Shown: piece after piece, positions 61,727-64,000 of the stretch
Layout of the letters: each line of letters opens with the position of its first letter
How positions within the stretch are numbered: position 1 is the stretch's first letter
Source of the DNA: Methanospirillum stamsii
Lineage (GTDB): Archaea > Halobacteriota > Methanomicrobia > Methanomicrobiales > Methanospirillaceae
DNA length: 64,000 nt
Assembly (NCBI RefSeq): GCF_003173335.1
Contig: NZ_QGMZ01000039.1
Location: 1 to 64,000, forward strand
Reading direction: 5' to 3'
Made by a program: the position numbers and the translations under genes
Notes under the pieces: model-generated
The model's database searches: none
Told to the model about the DNA's origin: nothing
What the model saw: the letters and a program-made list of their open reading frames with translations, nothing else

Positions 61727-61756
61727 TCAGGTTAAGAAATCTATGATAACTAAAAA

Positions 61757-62344
61757 ATGCAGTGCGATGAAGCAGGATCAAGCATTCAGGGAAATATTTT
61801 GATGTTGACAATTGTAGTTATCATGGGATCTGTACTTCTGTTTTTAGTAATGGGACTCTTTTCTCTCGACCTGTTTCATGATTCACTTGCACCACCAATA
61901 ATTAAAATAATCGGTATAAATCACAATGGAGCAAAATTTGAAAGCCAGGTGGTCATCCGGTCTTTTTCACCTGATGAACTGGACAACAATCTTCTAATGG
62001 CAAGGCTGAAAGTAAATGGTGATTATCTGCTTGCCCATATTTATACACTTCATGGATATGATTTTATACCGACCAGGCATTTTGGAGTGAAAAATATTGG
62101 TGGTTCAGGATGCAGCGGACAGTTTTTTTCACCAGGAGAAACTATTGTCATAGATTTAAAAAACGGATATATTCATCCTGGAGATATAATTGAACTTCGA
62201 ATATATCAAAAGAGTGATTCACGTAATTATCTCCCACCAGGGAACTTGCTGGATGAAGATTACATGGAAGAATACGAGGCTGAATACATCTTCAGCCAGA
62301 TGAAGGATTACCGGATTTTTTCTCAAGCCTGGTATACTGCATAA
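61757..62344 (+). CDS. Type IV pilin-like surface protein (archaeal class III signal)
   Basis: A 195-residue protein with a very short charged leader and then DEAGSSIQGNILMLTIVVIM, matching the archaeal pilin start D-E-A-x-S-x-I-x-G-x-I-L-M and its hydrophobic helix. The rest is a beta-rich domain with an SGCSGQFFSPGETIVID segment. The signal would be cleaved by the PibD/FlaK prepilin peptidase. No assembly ATPase is nearby, so it may be a minor pilin. Its 3' end overlaps the convergent DUF99 gene by 53 bases. Confidence 0.78.
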   Translation: MQCDEAGSSIQGNILMLTIVVIMGSVLLFLVMGLFSLDLFHDSLAPPIIKIIGINHNGAKFESQVVIRSFSPDELDNNLLMARLKVNGDYLLAHIYTLHGYDFIPTRHFGVKNIGGSGCSGQFFSPGETIVIDLKNGYIHPGDIIELRIYQKSDSRNYLPPGNLLDEDYMEEYEAEYIFSQMKDYRIFSQAWYTA

Positions 62345-62885
62345 GATTACGGGCACAAAGTCGTGCAACCCTGATTGGTTCAGGTATTTTTCCATGCAAT
62401 GTAAAAATTCTCAATAACTGCCTGACTTCAGGTTCATTGCATCCATATCCACGGGCAAATAGTTCCAATCCGGTTTTTAATGGGACGGTCATCCGTTCTC
62501 CAAGCCCTACATATGCTCTGATCCGATTATCATCACCAGGAAAATGATGTTTTATGTGTTCTGTAAGACCTTCAGAATCCTGGTATGACACACAGATTAC
62601 CGGAAGATTGGTTCTTTCTGCAATGAATGTAGGATCAATGATATTATACCATGCAATGACGCATCCATTCAGTAAAATCACATTTACATCCTGTCGGTTC
62701 AAAGATGATATCATCCGGAGTATTTCATCGGTACCATCCATTCCACCAACCCGGACCTTGCCAAAACAAAAACCATCAATATGCAGGTCTCTTCTCATAA
62801 CAACCCCGCACAAAACAGACCATTCCCGGTCTGAAAAACTCTCAGAAATTCCCAGGACCCGGATGCCATGTTTTTGGAGTTGCAT
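62292..62885 (-). CDS. DUF99 (endonuclease V-like) protein
   Basis: A 197-residue protein of the archaeal UPF0215/DUF99 family. GIRVLGISESFSDREWSVLC, then GVVMRRDLHIDGFCFGKVRV with GGMDGTDEI, and QDVNVILLNGCVIAWYNIID match the family, which shares a fold with endonuclease V. Its activity is unproven and may be nucleic-acid related. The last 53 bases overlap the 3' end of the pilin gene on the opposite strand. Confidence 0.84.
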   Translation of the reverse strand: MQLQKHGIRVLGISESFSDREWSVLCGVVMRRDLHIDGFCFGKVRVGGMDGTDEILRMISSLNRQDVNVILLNGCVIAWYNIIDPTFIAERTNLPVICVSYQDSEGLTEHIKHHFPGDDNRIRAYVGLGERMTVPLKTGLELFARGYGCNEPEVRQLLRIFTLHGKIPEPIRVARLCARNLMQYTRLEKKSGNPSSG

Positions 62886-63002
62886 GAAGATAACATCATC
62901 ATGAAAGGTAAAAAGGATCTCCTGGAAAAACCGTTAACTTTTTTTACACCCACAGGGTGATAGAAACATATACCAGATTAATACAAGCGGTGGTAATTAT
63001 CC

Positions 63003-64000
63003 ATGACAATACCAGAGAGTTGTGAAAAAATACTTCAGGAGATACAGGAAAACATTCCGGAAAACCATGGTTTTATAAGAGATTATCTTATAGATCAAAC
63101 TAACCGTTTTTCATCTCATCAATGTCAAAAGGAAATTACAAAAGCAATTTCATCACTTGCGATTCAATCATTATCCACCGAAGAATTCCAACAGTATATC
63201 AGCCACTTAATACAGCCTGAACCTATTATTCAGGCAGTTCTGGATGCAGCCACTTTTTTTCTCCAGGAAAAAAAATTTCAGAAAACAGAGACTTATCTCG
63301 ATTATATCCTACCCTATGCTAATGGAAATCCAAAGGAGAAAGAAGATGTTGCTTTTGTATCTTTTAGAGATTTTATCGAATATGCATATTATGCAATGTA
63401 CCTAAACCCGGAATCAGAGTTACCTGTGTATCCGTATCTGGGGACAGAAATTCTTTTTGTATTAGGAAAAATATGTGCAGGAAAGGAAAAAAGGAGCAGG
63501 GCATTCGCAATTTTTACATATCTGGCCAGGGTCAGCCCGGTAAATGATGAAATTCTCTTTGAAATTGCAGAACTATATCGTAACAAAGGCGAACTTGAAG
63601 ATTACAGAAAAATCACCAACCGGTGTTTTACCTATGCCTGGCGACCTGAAGAACTTGCACATGCATATCGGAATATGGGATATTACTTTACAGAGTCAAG
63701 GGATTATGAAATTGCCATCACCTGTTACCTTATGGGAACAACTTGGGAAGAGTCCCCAGTGACCGCACGGGAAATTAGTTACATCACAGAGATATCTGGA
63801 ATAACTCCCGACATTTCAGATCTCATATCACATGGTCATAAATTATTGGAAAAAAATGATGTTCCCTTTGGCCCGAATCCGGAGATGACAGATCTCATGA
63901 TCCAGTATGCAAAGGAATGTAAAGATGAGGGGGATTTTTTTGAAGCACGAAAATACCTTAGTCGTGCAAAGGCGTTACAGCTCAGTGATGATTTGGAGAA
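63003..64000 (+). CDS. TPR-like protein, cut off by the window edge
   Basis: An open frame starts at ATG 63003 and runs without a stop to the end of the window (about 332 codons). The protein is helical: a unique N-terminal part (IPESCEKILQEIQENIPENH) is followed by repeat-like segments, e.g. YLGTEILFVLGKICAGKEKR, DEILFEIAELYRNKGELEDY, AYRNMGYYFTESRDYEIAIT and YAKECKDEGDFFEARKYLSR, typical of tetratricopeptide-type pairs. It has no signal peptide and is probably a cytosolic scaffold. The C terminus is missing. Start support is modest. Confidence 0.75.
   Translation, partial: MTIPESCEKILQEIQENIPENHGFIRDYLIDQTNRFSSHQCQKEITKAISSLAIQSLSTEEFQQYISHLIQPEPIIQAVLDAATFFLQEKKFQKTETYLDYILPYANGNPKEKEDVAFVSFRDFIEYAYYAMYLNPESELPVYPYLGTEILFVLGKICAGKEKRSRAFAIFTYLARVSPVNDEILFEIAELYRNKGELEDYRKITNRCFTYAWRPEELAHAYRNMGYYFTESRDYEIAITCYLMGTTWEESPVTAREISYITEISGITPDISDLISHGHKLLEKNDVPFGPNPEMTDLMIQYAKECKDEGDFFEARKYLSRAKALQLSDDLE

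Noticed and set aside
63389-63762. Short frames on both strands inside the last gene
   Set aside because: They lie within the long uninterrupted frame from 63003, which has repeat structure, and are its shadows.
1-64000. CRISPR arrays, insertion sequences, integrases, phage genes
   Set aside because: I read the window for regular direct repeats with spacers and for transposase, integrase or Cas motifs and found none.

Overview
The window looks like a chromosomal segment of a methanogenic euryarchaeon of the order Methanomicrobiales. A Methanospirillum-like genome is my best guess. The evidence is a fused formaldehyde-activating enzyme/hexulose-6-phosphate synthase, a DUF2115 protein (known mainly from methanogens), archaeal ribosomal proteins L7Ae, S28e and L24e, EF-1 alpha next to S10, a CetZ tubulin, archaeal-type CobT and GuaA subunits, a split ECF transporter, an intron-containing tRNA-Trp, AT-rich intergenic DNA with archaeal TATA boxes, and GGTGA/GAGG ribosome binding sites. 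The organism name is inference; I could not search a database.

Layout. 1-8.5 kb: a PAS protein, a divergent PII-like protein, an MFS transporter, uncharacterised proteins, an iron-sulfur flavoprotein, a ribbon-helix-helix/zinc-ribbon regulator, an exported Ig-like protein and a DUF4013 membrane protein. 8.6-10.1 kb: Fae-Hps and tRNA-Trp, whose intron carries a box C/D guide RNA. 10.1-17.6 kb: acyl-CoA synthetase, a second flavoprotein, a TM-helix channel-like protein, two PaaK-type ligases coupled to an ACT protein, a DJ-1/PfpI protein and an altered SAM-decarboxylase homologue. 18-26.7 kb: threonine synthase, Roadblock plus Rec protein, tRNA-Pro, DUF89, NfeD/SPFH, another Rec protein, tandem PPK2 and a YkgJ-like protein. 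26.7-29.7 kb: a complete ECF uptake system (S, A, T) behind a perfect palindrome. 29.7-33.3 kb: a Rec protein, two TPR lipoproteins, and the L7Ae-S28e-L24e-NDK operon, whose leader has a K-turn-like element beside the Shine-Dalgarno sequence. 33.4-42.8 kb: membrane glycosylation genes flanking a CetZ tubulin coupled to a membrane-anchored coiled-coil protein. 42.9-51.3 kb: S10/EF-1 alpha, cobalamin genes, GMP synthase glutaminase, TraB, Dph6 and others. 51.3-64 kb: zinc-ribbon protein, a 1 kb gene-free stretch with a structured RNA candidate, exported DUF4430 and cupin proteins, two RRM proteins, a third long Rec protein, NreA, MscS, DUF2115, lipase, pilin-like protein, DUF99, and a TPR-like gene cut off by the window edge.

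Common threads are translation and RNA biology, signalling by receiver proteins with no visible DNA-binding domain, and the cell envelope (glycan transfer, exported proteins, CetZ). I see no CRISPR array, transposase, integrase or prophage. The most interesting items are the L7Ae leader element, the tRNA-Trp intronic guide RNA, the structured gene-free region at 52.15-52.5 kb, the altered SAM-decarboxylase homologue, the CetZ/membrane-protein pair, the short T-loop PII protein, and the two RRM proteins with low-complexity tails.
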